DNA of 64,000 nt from Bacteroidota bacterium (lineage in GTDB: Bacteria > Bacteroidota > Bacteroidia > Sphingobacteriales > Sphingobacteriaceae). Below are positions 16,663 through 26,208 of the stretch, in pieces. Numbering within the stretch: position 1 is the stretch's first letter; the number at the start of each line of letters is the position of its first letter. The notes beneath the pieces are model-generated. The model saw only the letters and a list, made by a program, of their open reading frames with translations, did not search any database and had not been told where the DNA came from. The stretch spans positions 211,335 to 275,334 of the forward strand of contig JAMFRP010000038.1 in the NCBI GenBank assembly GCA_026224775.1. Reading direction: 5' to 3'. Position numbers and translations under genes: made by a program.

Positions 16663-16856
16663 ATTTTTAATATTTAGTTGTCATTGTAAAATATAACTAA
16701 ATAGCCTTCTGCAAATATGATGCACTCCTAAGAAACCTAAAGTTGTTTATAATTGAATTACCTGTCTAAAAGAAATCATTTTTAATATCGAAAAAACAAT
16801 TCAGGTTTACTTGAAAAGTTGGAAATGTAAATGGCAATTCTGTTCATTTTTGATTA

Positions 16857-16879
16857 ATATTTGACAATATTTGACAATT
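16857..16879. repeat. Tandem TATTTGACAA direct repeat upstream of hsdM
   Basis: TATTTGACAA occurs twice in a row (16858-16867 and 16869-16878) 66 bp ahead of the hsdM start. It may be a promoter element or operator for hsdM. Confidence 0.35.
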
Positions 16880-16944
16880 CAATAAATAGTCTGGTGACTA
16901 GTTTAAAATCCTGAACTATGTATCAGCAATTATTACACGTATAA

Positions 16945-18369
16945 ATGACCAATATTTTAGAATTAGAGAAAACACTTTGGGCTGCAGCCGACAAACTTCG
17001 CAACAACATGGATGCTGCCGAGTATAAACATGTTGTACTCGGACTGATTTTCTTGAAATACATTTCAGATGCTTTCGACGAGTTGTATCAACAGCTTGAT
17101 GCAGAAAAGGATCAGACTGGTGCTGACCCTGAGGATAAAGACGAGTATACCGCCGAACGGGTATTTTATGTTCCACCGTCCGCACGGTGGAAATGGTTAC
17201 AGGGCAGAGCAAAACTTCCAACCATTGGCAAAGATATAGACGATGCTATGGACGCTATCGAAAAAGATAACGTTGCATTAAAAGGCGTGCTTCCTAAAGA
17301 CTATGCACGACCAGCGTTAGATAAACAAAGGCTTGGTGAATTAATCGACTTGATAGGGTCAATATCATTAAGCAGCAATGGTAGCGGAAAGGGAAAAGAC
17401 GTTTTAGGGTTTGTGTTTGAATATTTCCTTGGACAATTCGCCGATGCTGAAGGAAAAAAGGGAGGTCAGTTTTATACACCACAAAGCATTGTTAAAGTAC
17501 TTGTAGATGTGCTTGCGCCTGCACCCGAAACGCGCATTTATGACGGCGCCTGTGGCAGCGGCGGCATGTTTGTACAAAGCGAACGGTTTATTGAAATGCA
17601 CGAGCACCGAAAAGGGAAGGTTTCAATTTTTGGACAGGAAAGCAATCCCACTACCTATAAACTTGCTAAAATGAATCTGGCTATCAGAGGCATCGATGCC
17701 AAGATTGAACTGGGTGACACCTTAATGAATGACAAATTTCCAGATCTTAAAGTTGATTATGTAATTGCAAACCCGCCATTTAACGTTAGCGACTACAATA
17801 TCAATAAAGCCGAAACACATAAATGGAAATACGGCATTCCACCAACCGGTAATGCAAACTACGCTTGGTTACAACATTTTATTAGCAAGCTTGCACCTTA
17901 CGGAACAGCGGGAATTGTATTATCGAACGGAAGTATGAGTAGTGACATTGCTACCGAAGGGCAAATAAGGCGTGAATTAATTGAAAACGACTTGATTGAC
18001 TGCATGGTGGCCCTACCCTCACAACTATTTTATAATACGCAAATACCAGCTTGCTTGTGGTTTATAGCACGCAATAAAACAAACGGCAAATTCCGCAATC
18101 GGAGTAACGAAACTTTATTTATTGATGCTCGTGAATTAGGTGTAATGTTAAGTCGCAAACAAAGAGGACTAACAGATAAAGATATTTCAAAAATAGCCGA
18201 TACCTATCACAACTGGCGAGGAAAGGAATATCAAGAAAATTACAGAGATGTACCGGGCTTTTGTAAATCGGCCAACATTCAGGAAATCCGCAAAAACAAT
18301 TATATACTAACCCCTGGCAGATATATCGATTTTAAAGAAGTTGAAGATGACGGAGAGGTCCTATTTTAA
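16945..18369 (+). CDS. hsdM: Type I restriction-modification DNA methyltransferase subunit HsdM, C-terminally clipped, orphan
   Basis: 474 residues. The N-terminal helical domain (LEKTLWAAADKLRNNMDAAE) is followed by the N6-adenine methylase domain: SAM site IYDGACGSGGMFVQSERF, catalytic NPPF in DYVIANPPFNVSDY, and SNGSMSSDIATEGQIRRELI. Near the end comes NNYILTPGRYIDFKEVEDDG, the usual HsdM closing block, but family members then continue for about 40-50 more residues (typically ...DDGEPFEEKM...), while here the frame stops after GEVLF. No hsdS or hsdR follows; about 480 bp later a pseudogene begins. It may therefore be an inactive remnant or depend on an HsdS elsewhere. It belongs to the same island as the serine recombinase. 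Confidence 0.88.
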   Translation: MTNILELEKTLWAAADKLRNNMDAAEYKHVVLGLIFLKYISDAFDELYQQLDAEKDQTGADPEDKDEYTAERVFYVPPSARWKWLQGRAKLPTIGKDIDDAMDAIEKDNVALKGVLPKDYARPALDKQRLGELIDLIGSISLSSNGSGKGKDVLGFVFEYFLGQFADAEGKKGGQFYTPQSIVKVLVDVLAPAPETRIYDGACGSGGMFVQSERFIEMHEHRKGKVSIFGQESNPTTYKLAKMNLAIRGIDAKIELGDTLMNDKFPDLKVDYVIANPPFNVSDYNINKAETHKWKYGIPPTGNANYAWLQHFISKLAPYGTAGIVLSNGSMSSDIATEGQIRRELIENDLIDCMVALPSQLFYNTQIPACLWFIARNKTNGKFRNRSNETLFIDARELGVMLSRKQRGLTDKDISKIADTYHNWRGKEYQENYRDVPGFCKSANIQEIRKNNYILTPGRYIDFKEVEDDGEVLF

Positions 18370-18781
18370 AAAATTCGCGATTTTTCAACATTATGTTAAG
18401 TAAGAAACGCAGGAATAAATATTCAAAAAAAAGAGAACATTTAAAATGCCACGTATAACCTATTGAATTTTAGCCCTTAAAAATTTGAGGTTTCAAACCT
18501 TAAAAATTCACTAATCGTTTCAAATCTCTGAGAAAAAAGTTCGAGGTTCTGCCACTAACCGCTACAAAAAACAACACCAAAAGGTACTAAAAATCTGAAA
18601 ATCAAAAGTTTGCAGCCTTTTTTTATAGCATCAAAACACCATATTATGCACCAAATCGCAACAAAAATGAGTGTAATTCGGTTCTTGCGCAGCAGGAACT
18701 TGATAACATTACGACATCCTCCAAAATTACGATTGAACGCCTAAAGCAAGTAAGAGATATTTTTTGTTTTTTGCTGTTACA
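18370..18781. other. Eroded region behind hsdM, possible hsdS scrap
   Basis: No gene is intact here. On the plus strand 18666-18765 an open stretch without a start encodes SVLAQQELDNITTSSKITIE then RLKQVRDIF, which resembles the helical spacer near the end of an HsdS specificity subunit. That reading fits a deletion joining the clipped hsdM end to an hsdS tail, but the match is short and by eye. ATTATGTTAAGTAA (18390-18403) recurs at 48690-48703. Confidence 0.35.
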
Positions 18782-19074
18782 CTATCCCACTTCTTTCATA
18801 ATTGATGATGCTTTTTCGGCATGAAACAATGCAAGATCCTTGCGCCATTTTAAATAAGCTTCACTATCATCAGGGTAAGTTTCACAGGGATTTCCCATCT
18901 ACCGATATGCTGGCTGCGTGATGCTAATAAAAGCTCTTCATCCACATTCGGATCTAGTTTCAGCACCCTTTTAGCGCTAATATTCCTGCGGATAAGAAAG
19001 ACCCCATGTAAATACATGGGGTCTTTCTTATTATAATTATCAAACGCATTAAATGCATGGGCTAACTTGGTCAT
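18782..19074 (-). pseudogene. Broken DUF4202-family gene
   Basis: The frame from 19074 begins MTKLAHAFNAFDNYNKKDP, a DUF4202 N-terminus, then leaves the family and rejoins it at RVLKLDPNVDEELLLASRSQ with HIGRWEIP. After WEIP the frame shifts; the correct continuation lies in another frame and reads TYPDDSEAYLKWRKDLALFH then AEKASSIMKEVG and a stop at 18782-18784. Between the two N-terminal blocks, the segment that should carry a tryptophan/aspartate stretch and YPxEY is replaced by a perfect palindrome; YPQEY is still legible in the next frame. At least two lesions make the gene dead. DUF4202 function is unknown to me. Confidence 0.85.
18993..19030. repeat. Perfect 38-bp palindrome inside the DUF4202 pseudogene
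   Basis: TAAGAAAGACCCCATGTA (18993-19010) and its exact reverse complement (19013-19030) flank only AA. It falls exactly where family sequence has been lost, so it looks like the product of a hairpin-templated copying error rather than a functional site. No T-run follows the stem on either side beyond TTATTATAATT. Confidence 0.9.
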
Positions 19075-19153
19075 AATTGAAGCTTATTTTCATCAATAAA
19101 TTTATGAATTAATCACCTCTAATGTCCACGTATTAATGCGCAATTTACAATCG

Positions 19154-19783
19154 TTAGTTAAATGTAAATCCAATCTGTAAGTTTAAGCCTAATGATGCTG
19201 CTTCACTATTACCAAATCGTGTTGGGAGGGATAATGCCACAAAGTAATTAATGTCTTTTGTGCGTGCATAAACTTGGTTAAATACTGGGGTAAAACCATA
19301 CCGGCCGTTTGTATCAAATGCCAGGCGGGAAATAAAAGTAAATCCATGCTCAAAACGGAACATTGTTCCCGGATCAAAGAGTATATCATTCATTTTACTT
19401 GAGCCTCCGGATGCTTTAATATTGGGTGTAAATTCGTAGCTAAATCCAAACTTATCGCTATATAAAACATTCACACCTACAGGGAAGCCAATGGTGGTGG
19501 TATGATCGGAGAAATTGGGATCAAATTTTCCGGTTGATAAAGTCAATGTTTCGAGGGGGAGGATAAAACTTACATAGCCAACTACTTTTGGATAGGCGGA
19601 TTTAGCTTTTGCCTTTTGATAAAGCGCTCCCTGATACTCAATTGAATCGGGGGGAACCACCTTTACTTGGGCATTTGCCAACCGCGATGTTAGCACACCG
19701 GTCATCATAATTATTATCATCATAATTTTGATGCTGATGCGGTTAATGATTTTTCCTGAACTTGTTTGTAGTTTTTTTTTCAT
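19154..19783 (-). CDS. Secreted beta-barrel outer-membrane protein, unknown function
   Basis: 209 residues. A basic N-terminus and hydrophobic stretch (IMMIIIMMTGVLTSRLANAQ) make a Sec signal peptide with cleavage after ANA. The mature part alternates aromatic and polar residues, as in small beta barrels (FGFSYEFTPNIKASG, FTFISRLAFDTNGRYGFTP), and ends GLNLQIGFTFN with a terminal phenylalanine-x-asparagine reminiscent of a barrel closing strand. It lies 112 bp behind the rubredoxin gene on the same strand, so it may be a loosely attached last gene of the nitrate operon or independent. No family name recognised. Confidence 0.75.
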   Translation of the reverse strand: MKKKLQTSSGKIINRISIKIMMIIIMMTGVLTSRLANAQVKVVPPDSIEYQGALYQKAKAKSAYPKVVGYVSFILPLETLTLSTGKFDPNFSDHTTTIGFPVGVNVLYSDKFGFSYEFTPNIKASGGSSKMNDILFDPGTMFRFEHGFTFISRLAFDTNGRYGFTPVFNQVYARTKDINYFVALSLPTRFGNSEAASLGLNLQIGFTFN

Positions 19784-19895
19784 GTGGTTTTTATTGATTG
19801 ATATTTAGATGGTTAATTCTTTAGTCGTATAGGCACTGTTATGCTTACAAAAAGCATAACAAATAATTAAATAGCGATATGTAATAATTAATAAG

Positions 19896-21356
19896 CTAAA
19901 CCGCATGAACCTGTTTCTCAATTGCCATAAAGCAATCCGCTGTTGATTCGCAAACAGGGCATATATAGTTCTCGATGTTTTTAAATTCTGTCCCTATAGC
20001 AACATTGTTGAATTGGTCGCCATAGCTTTTATCGTAGATACTGAGGCAATTTTTACATTGATAAAGCTCAACGGTTTCAATATGATTCTCTATTTCCGCA
20101 TCAGTATCCTGATGTAATAAAACATTACCCTCACTTAGTAAAAAACCATAGTAAAAATCACACAATTCTATTAGGGAACAGCCAAGGGTATTTGCTGATA
20201 ATTTTTCTTTATAAGCAACGAAATCTTTTGAATTGGGATTAAAATCCCGGGTATACAAAATATCAAATAACCCTGTCTTCGTTTTTTTTATAATGATGGA
20301 TGCAAGCAAACCGGTTTTAGGCTGCATTTTTATAGCAAAACAAAGGCGGTAGGTTCGCAGGTCATATTCTTCAAACTCCCTTACCAGTTGCTTTTTAAGT
20401 TCAAGGCTCTCTTTGCATAGGTTTTCAAGCTGCCAGTTTAGCTCATTGGCGGCATGTCTTACATTTATTCTGTAACTATTAAGGATAACGCCCCAGTCTT
20501 TACGATCAACTTCATTTATCCCTTTAACTAAAAAGGATTTCCAGGGCGTGGTGTATAGTTGACCTACGCGGGTTTTAAGGCATATGGAGCAAATGTCCTT
20601 CAAAAATGCGATGGGAAACAATTCATTCCGGCGATAAATACCGAGCCAGTATTTACCATTTAGATATTTATTAAATCCCTCATAATAAGGCAGCGAGAAA
20701 TCGGGTAACTTTAAGGGTTCGGCTATTTGTTGGTTAACAAACTCATTGCCGGCGTTCACCTTTTCACAAAACAAGTCGAAATTGATTTCAGGCTGATCAT
20801 AAAACAACTCCTTTCTACCTAAAATAACATCCTGGGCTATTTTGCAAAATGTTGGGATATCATCGGAATACACCAAACAGGGCCAGCAGTACAGATCATT
20901 CGTTTTGGGAAATCTGATATATAAGTACCAATAATTACTAAGATCAGAACTGATGAAGTTGAAATTTCCGCTAAAAAATGGTACAAAGGTTTGATGCCTA
21001 TCCACCAAATTAACCTTTAGTTCCGGCTGAAAATTAAACAGATCAAATATATCCTTGTATACACCTTCCTTAAGCCAGCTCTCCGCATTAAAAATATTAT
21101 CAGTTACGTACGAACTAATCACATTGGGGAAATGATCGGTATTCAGCTCATAATCTATCGCCGACTGCAACATACCAAGTTCCAGATCCTCAAGTCTGTT
21201 TTTGGGTATACAAAAATACAATTGCTGCCTATTGCCTACGCTTATTTCATTTGCGCCTGCATTTTCGGCTATCTGCAATATCTCATAGAGGTCTCCCGCT
21301 GAAATTACTCCGCCCGGCAGGTTAATCTTCACACAATAAGTTTCCTTTTTTTCCAT
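19896..21356 (-). CDS. Rubredoxin-domain protein with nitrite/sulfite reductase-like half domains
   Basis: 486 residues. The N-terminus (VKINLPGGVISAGDLYEILQ then GANEISVGNRQQLYF) matches the ferredoxin-like half domain found in nitrite and sulfite reductases. A second such half appears around RVGQLYTTPWKSFLVKGI. The cysteine pairs that bind siroheme/4Fe-4S in true reductases (C-x5-C and C-x3-C) are missing. The C-terminus has two C-x2-C pairs (YQCKNCLSIYD and YICPVCES), a rubredoxin site for one iron. It follows the nitrate reductase by 7 bp, so it is probably an electron carrier or scaffold feeding that enzyme; this is inference from fold and position. Confidence 0.78.
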   Translation of the reverse strand: MEKKETYCVKINLPGGVISAGDLYEILQIAENAGANEISVGNRQQLYFCIPKNRLEDLELGMLQSAIDYELNTDHFPNVISSYVTDNIFNAESWLKEGVYKDIFDLFNFQPELKVNLVDRHQTFVPFFSGNFNFISSDLSNYWYLYIRFPKTNDLYCWPCLVYSDDIPTFCKIAQDVILGRKELFYDQPEINFDLFCEKVNAGNEFVNQQIAEPLKLPDFSLPYYEGFNKYLNGKYWLGIYRRNELFPIAFLKDICSICLKTRVGQLYTTPWKSFLVKGINEVDRKDWGVILNSYRINVRHAANELNWQLENLCKESLELKKQLVREFEEYDLRTYRLCFAIKMQPKTGLLASIIIKKTKTGLFDILYTRDFNPNSKDFVAYKEKLSANTLGCSLIELCDFYYGFLLSEGNVLLHQDTDAEIENHIETVELYQCKNCLSIYDKSYGDQFNNVAIGTEFKNIENYICPVCESTADCFMAIEKQVHAV

Positions 21357-21363
21357 GTTCCTG

Positions 21364-24300
21364 TTAAACTATTGCTTTTAAACTTTCTTCCAACAACCGC
21401 TTTACTTCTGGTCGGCATGATCCGCAGCCTGTACCGGCACCTGTCGTATCGCACAGTTCCTTTAGCGTATGGCAACCGGTAGTTATTTTGTTAAGTATAT
21501 TTTCGCTGCCTACGCTATTGCAACTACAAACCAGCTTACCCAATACAGGTTCAACTTTGTTTCCGCTTCTTAATAACTGTATGCGTTTTTCGTTCAGCTC
21601 GGTTTTATTGCCTATAAGCGCCCTGAATTCCTGGAACTCGCTTTTATCGCCAATCAAAATAGTACCAACCAGTTTATCCTCATGGATGATACATTTTTTG
21701 TAATACCGCTTTGCCTTATCAATAAAAACTATCTCTTCATAAGCTTTATCTTCAGGGCATTCGGACAAACCGATGCTGCACAGATCAAACCCATGTATTT
21801 TGATGATATTCATGAATAAGCTACCTTTATAGTAGCTTGCTATATCGCCATTCATATATTTGGCTACCACTTCTGCCTGTTGTTCCGCTGCGGCGGTAAT
21901 TCCGTACAGTGTCCCTTCAAATTCCGCTATTTCGCCAATGGCATAAATAGACGAATCATTGGTTTGCATCCGTTCATTTACAATCACGCCACGCTTTATG
22001 GTCAACCCGCAATCTTTAGCAATTTCAAGATTAGGTGTAGTACCTATCGCCAGTATCATGGCATCACAATTTATTTTACGACCACTTTTTAGGCCGATAC
22101 CGGTTAATTTTGATCGCCCGTAAAATAGCTGCACTTCATCATCATAATAAATATCGCAACCCTGATCAGCCATTTCCTCGTGCAACAGCTGACTGCCTAA
22201 TGCATCCAACTGTCTGTTTAAAAAGCGTGATGTACGATGAATAATAGTAATCTTAATCCCGATCTCACGCAACGAAGCGGCCATTTCCAACCCCAACAGC
22301 CCGCCACCTACTACTACTACATGGCCATTTTTAGGCACGTGCTTTTTAAAGTTATCGGCATCGTTGCGACTACGCATGCTGAATATGCCCGGTAACGAAG
22401 GTGTGTTTTTAGGTATAGATGCCCGGCTGCCGGTAGCCATCAATAAAATGTCGTAAGAAGTTTTTATCCCACGAGAGTCCGTAACCTGCTTATTCTCACG
22501 GTCAATTTTTTCAATACTGACCCCTCTTAGCAAATTGATGTTATAACCAGGCTCTTCACTGTCCTTCATCTTTACCAGCTGCTCCCATTTCTGCTCACCG
22601 CTTATATAATCCGGTAACATTACCCTGTTGTAAAAAGGATGGTTCTCTTTGCTGAAAATAATTATTTCATCATCAGGGTTTAATTCCCTGTAGGATTTTA
22701 CAAAACCATAAGCACCTGCGCCTGCACCAATCACCACAATGCGCTGAAATGATTTTACATACTTTTTCACGTTAACAGCACAGTATTTAAAATCGGGTTC
22801 CTTTGAAATTGGGTCAACCATATCACTGGTAAGATTATTGGCCCGGTTAAGATCATTACCTAATATTTTACCCCAATGCATGGGTAAAAACACAACCCCT
22901 TTTTTTATTTGTGGCGATATTTTTGCCTGAACCATTACGTCACCCCTGCGGGAGGTAATAACGGCAATGTCCAATTCTTTCAAACCTAACATTTCAGCAT
23001 CATTGGGATTAATCTCTAAAAAAGCTTGCTTATAATGCTGGTTAAGCTTATTCACTTTGCCGGTTTTACTCATGGTATGCCACTGATCGCGGATGCGGCC
23101 TGTAGTTAATATCAGGGGGTAATCATCATCTGGCAATTCACTCGTTAGCGTGTCAGGAACCGCGCTGATCAGTGCTCGTTTTGATGGCCTGTAAAAACTA
23201 TGATCGGTAAATAAACGGGGTTTGCCATCCAGCGGGCCTTTCTTTTTGTAGGGCCATTGTACCGTTTTACGCTCTTTTAATATATCATAGCTTAAACCGC
23301 TTATATCAATATTGGTTTTAGCGGTTAATTTAACGTGCTCGGCATAAATGGCTGCTGGGTTTTCAAAATCGAACCCCTTATAACCCATTTTGCGGGCAAA
23401 GCGGCAAATAATTTCTGCATCGGCAATGGCTTCTCCGGGTGGCTCTACAATTTTGTTCAGATAGCTTATCCGCCGCTCGGAGTTGGTCATTGTCCCCTCT
23501 TTTTCGGCCCAGGCAGCGGCAGGTAATATCACATCAGCATAGGCCAAAGTTTCCGGCTTGTTGCTGATCTCCTGTACCACCACAAATTTTGCTTTCTTCA
23601 ATGCTTCTTCAGCCAAACGAACATTTGGCAAACTGGTTAAGGGGTTGGTGCACATTATCCAGATGGCTTTTAAACGACCATCATTTAACGCCCCGAACAT
23701 TTCGGTAGCAGTTAAACCGGGTTTGGGCTGAATGGGCTTTCCTCCCCAAAACTTTTGTATTTCCTCGCGATGCAGGGGATTGCCCAGATCACGATGCGCG
23801 GGCAGTAAATTAGCTAATCCTCCGACTTCCCTTCCGCCCATAGCATTGGGCTGGCCGGTAAGTGACAACGGCCCTGAACCCGGCTTGCCTATATGCCCGG
23901 TTATCAGGTTTAAATTAATAAGACTAAGATTTTTATTTACACCGATGGCGCTTTGGTTAAGTCCCATCGTCCACATAGTAATAAAGCCTTTGGCTTCGCC
24001 GATGTATTTCGCTGCAAGGCGGATATCACTTTCGCTCAATCCGCATGTTTTTGCAGCATCAAACAAACTATTCTTAAAAACTATTTCACTATAAGCCTCA
24101 AATCCTTCTGCATGATCCTTAATAAAATTAAAGTCGATATCGCCATTCTCTATCAACAACCTGCCGATAGCATGATTAAGGGTAATATCCGTTCCGGGAT
24201 TTATTTGCAGATGCAGATCGGCATTGGCACATGAATCAGTAACCCGTGGATCTACAATTATGATTTTCATAGCCGGATTGGCTGCCTTGTGCGCCTCTAC

Positions 24301-24873
24301 CCTACGCCATAATATTGGGTGGCACCATGCAGGGTTGCCACCCATTACCAGTATACAATCGGCAAGTTCAATATCATCATAACAAACAGGCACACAATCC
24401 TCGCCCAAAGCAATTTTATAGGCCGCGACAGCGCTACTCATACAAAGCCGGGAGTTGGTATCAATATTATTGCTACCGATAAACCCTTTCATCAGTTTAT
24501 TAACTACATAATACTCCTCGGTTAAACACTGGCCCGATGCATAAAAAGCAACAGAATCCGGACCATATTTATCAATGAAGGTTTTAAATACTGCCGCTGT
24601 CCGCTCCAATGCATCATCCCAACTGACGCGCTGCATCGGCATGCTTTTATTGTATCTCATTTGCGGATAAAGCAGCCTGTCGCTTTTATCATTAACAGTG
24701 TAATGTAGGTTTAGCCCTTTGCTGCATAGCATTCCCTTATTAACCGGATGATCTTTGTTACCAGTAAGTGTTATGCTCCCGTTTTTTTCTTTATTGACAA
24801 CCACACCACAGCCAACCCCGCAATAACAGCAGGTACTGGTTAGTTGATTTACTGATTGTTTTTTTAATGCCAT
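21364..24873 (-). CDS. nasA: Assimilatory nitrate reductase fused to NirB-like FAD domain and BFD [2Fe-2S] domain
   Basis: 1169 residues in three parts. Residues 1-700 are a molybdopterin oxidoreductase: [4Fe-4S] ligands in STCCYCGVGCGVVVN and GMLCSKG, then LCMSSAVAAYKIALGEDCVP and the C-terminal cofactor domain (LILTTGRIRDQWHTMSKTGK). Residues 715-1050 are an FAD/NAD(P)H domain (IVVIGAGAGAYGFVKSYREL, VVVGGGLLGLEMAASLREIG, SIYAIGEIAEF). Residues 1105-1165 are a BFD-like [2Fe-2S] domain (LVCSCNSVGSENILNKITTG, then GAGTGCGSCRPEV). The fusion would pass electrons from NAD(P)H through FAD and iron-sulfur to the molybdenum centre without a separate NasC. Cytoplasmic, assimilatory. Third gene of the porin-NarK-NasA-rubredoxin operon. 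Confidence 0.93.
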   Translation of the reverse strand: MALKKQSVNQLTSTCCYCGVGCGVVVNKEKNGSITLTGNKDHPVNKGMLCSKGLNLHYTVNDKSDRLLYPQMRYNKSMPMQRVSWDDALERTAAVFKTFIDKYGPDSVAFYASGQCLTEEYYVVNKLMKGFIGSNNIDTNSRLCMSSAVAAYKIALGEDCVPVCYDDIELADCILVMGGNPAWCHPILWRRVEAHKAANPAMKIIIVDPRVTDSCANADLHLQINPGTDITLNHAIGRLLIENGDIDFNFIKDHAEGFEAYSEIVFKNSLFDAAKTCGLSESDIRLAAKYIGEAKGFITMWTMGLNQSAIGVNKNLSLINLNLITGHIGKPGSGPLSLTGQPNAMGGREVGGLANLLPAHRDLGNPLHREEIQKFWGGKPIQPKPGLTATEMFGALNDGRLKAIWIMCTNPLTSLPNVRLAEEALKKAKFVVVQEISNKPETLAYADVILPAAAWAEKEGTMTNSERRISYLNKIVEPPGEAIADAEIICRFARKMGYKGFDFENPAAIYAEHVKLTAKTNIDISGLSYDILKERKTVQWPYKKKGPLDGKPRLFTDHSFYRPSKRALISAVPDTLTSELPDDDYPLILTTGRIRDQWHTMSKTGKVNKLNQHYKQAFLEINPNDAEMLGLKELDIAVITSRRGDVMVQAKISPQIKKGVVFLPMHWGKILGNDLNRANNLTSDMVDPISKEPDFKYCAVNVKKYVKSFQRIVVIGAGAGAYGFVKSYRELNPDDEIIIFSKENHPFYNRVMLPDYISGEQKWEQLVKMKDSEEPGYNINLLRGVSIEKIDRENKQVTDSRGIKTSYDILLMATGSRASIPKNTPSLPGIFSMRSRNDADNFKKHVPKNGHVVVVGGGLLGLEMAASLREIGIKITIIHRTSRFLNRQLDALGSQLLHEEMADQGCDIYYDDEVQLFYGRSKLTGIGLKSGRKINCDAMILAIGTTPNLEIAKDCGLTIKRGVIVNERMQTNDSSIYAIGEIAEFEGTLYGITAAAEQQAEVVAKYMNGDIASYYKGSLFMNIIKIHGFDLCSIGLSECPEDKAYEEIVFIDKAKRYYKKCIIHEDKLVGTILIGDKSEFQEFRALIGNKTELNEKRIQLLRSGNKVEPVLGKLVCSCNSVGSENILNKITTGCHTLKELCDTTGAGTGCGSCRPEVKRLLEESLKAIV

Positions 24874-24897
24874 AGCTTAAATTTTCTCTTCGGGCAT

Positions 24898-26193
24898 TTA
24901 TGCTACACCGCTTGCCAGTGGGCTGGCTACCGTTACATCTTCATTACTGGTTTTTTGAAATCTTGTTATTAATACGATGAATGATACCGCTATCACAATA
25001 AACCCGATGTAGGTAAAGGCTTGCACGTAGGTAATAGAGTTTGATTTAAATAGGAAGCCAAACATCATGCCGCCCAAATTGCCTCCCGCACCTACTATCC
25101 CGCTAACCAGACCCACATTTTTTGTGTTTACAAAAGGAACAATGCCAAAGGTTGCACCGTTTGACATTTTAAGAAAAAGCGCGAATGTTAACATGGTAAT
25201 TATGGCTACCATAAGTGAACCCGCCTGTGCAAATAATATCAATCCAACACCTTCTAAAAATAACACCCCGGCAAGTAATAAGCCTTTGCCACGCATACCG
25301 AATTTGCCCCCTACTTTATCAGATACAATACCGCCCAGCGCACGGGCAAACAAATTCATAAACCCGAATATCCCCGCCCAAAAACCCGCGGTGCTTTGTG
25401 AAAGATGAAATGAATCAACAAAATGCAGAGAGGCCACATTGTCAAAGGTCAGCTCCATGCCGAAACACATGGCGTAACCAATGGTTAAGGCCCAAATCCT
25501 CCAATCTGCTAAAACCGACCAATCTGTTTTGGTTGATTTTCCAACATTATAGCCTACTTCGTCATAATTGCCATTGGGAGTATCCTTAGTATATTTCCAA
25601 TATAAAAAGGCAATAACCAGCATCATTACGCCGGGTACAATCATAGCATATCGCCAGGCTTCCGCTTTAGTGTAGCCGAAACCAACTATAGCCGCGAATA
25701 TCAAAGGCATTACCATATTGGTTACGCCACCACCTAAGTTGCCCCAGCCGCCTGTTATAGCATTTGCTGTCCCTTTTAATTTGGGAGCAAACATCATAGA
25801 TGTGTGGAATTGGGTGATAACAAATGATGCCCCTATTACGCCAATAGCCAAACGAAACAATAAAAATGTGGTATAGCTGTGCGCCAAGCCAACCAAAAAA
25901 ACCGGTAGCGAACCGATTAGTAAAAGCCTGATAGCCGTTTTACGTGGCCCCCATACATCACATAATTTACCTATAAAAAGCCTGGCTATTATTGTTGCTG
26001 ATACCGATGCGATGATGCAATTACCTACCTCTCCTTTAGTTAAATGCAATTCTGCACGGATAGTGGGCATTAGTGGTGCGAGGCCGAACCAGCCAAAAAA
26101 GCAAACAAAAAACATTAGCCATGTGATATGAAACGTTTTCATTTGCACGCCTTTCAGCGAAAATATATTGAGTTTAGTAAGTTGATTTTCCAT
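24898..26193 (-). CDS. Nitrate/nitrite MFS transporter (NarK/NasA family)
   Basis: 431 residues with twelve predicted membrane spans. Signature segments of the nitrate porter family are visible: ITQFHTSMMFAPKLKGTANA with the substrate-binding arginine region shifted into FRLAIGVIGASFVITQFHTS, the first nitrate signature GGWGNLGGGVTNMVMPLIF, and the second, GIVGAGGNLGGMMFGFLF. It imports nitrate, possibly exchanging nitrite. It lies between the porin gene (15 bp) and nasA (24 bp), so outer-membrane entry, inner-membrane import and reduction are co-expressed. Alternative initiation at MKTFHITWLMFF, 17 residues in, is possible. Confidence 0.93.
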   Translation of the reverse strand: MENQLTKLNIFSLKGVQMKTFHITWLMFFVCFFGWFGLAPLMPTIRAELHLTKGEVGNCIIASVSATIIARLFIGKLCDVWGPRKTAIRLLLIGSLPVFLVGLAHSYTTFLLFRLAIGVIGASFVITQFHTSMMFAPKLKGTANAITGGWGNLGGGVTNMVMPLIFAAIVGFGYTKAEAWRYAMIVPGVMMLVIAFLYWKYTKDTPNGNYDEVGYNVGKSTKTDWSVLADWRIWALTIGYAMCFGMELTFDNVASLHFVDSFHLSQSTAGFWAGIFGFMNLFARALGGIVSDKVGGKFGMRGKGLLLAGVLFLEGVGLILFAQAGSLMVAIITMLTFALFLKMSNGATFGIVPFVNTKNVGLVSGIVGAGGNLGGMMFGFLFKSNSITYVQAFTYIGFIVIAVSFIVLITRFQKTSNEDVTVASPLASGVA

Positions 26194-26208
26194 GATGTGT
26201 GTTTTTAA

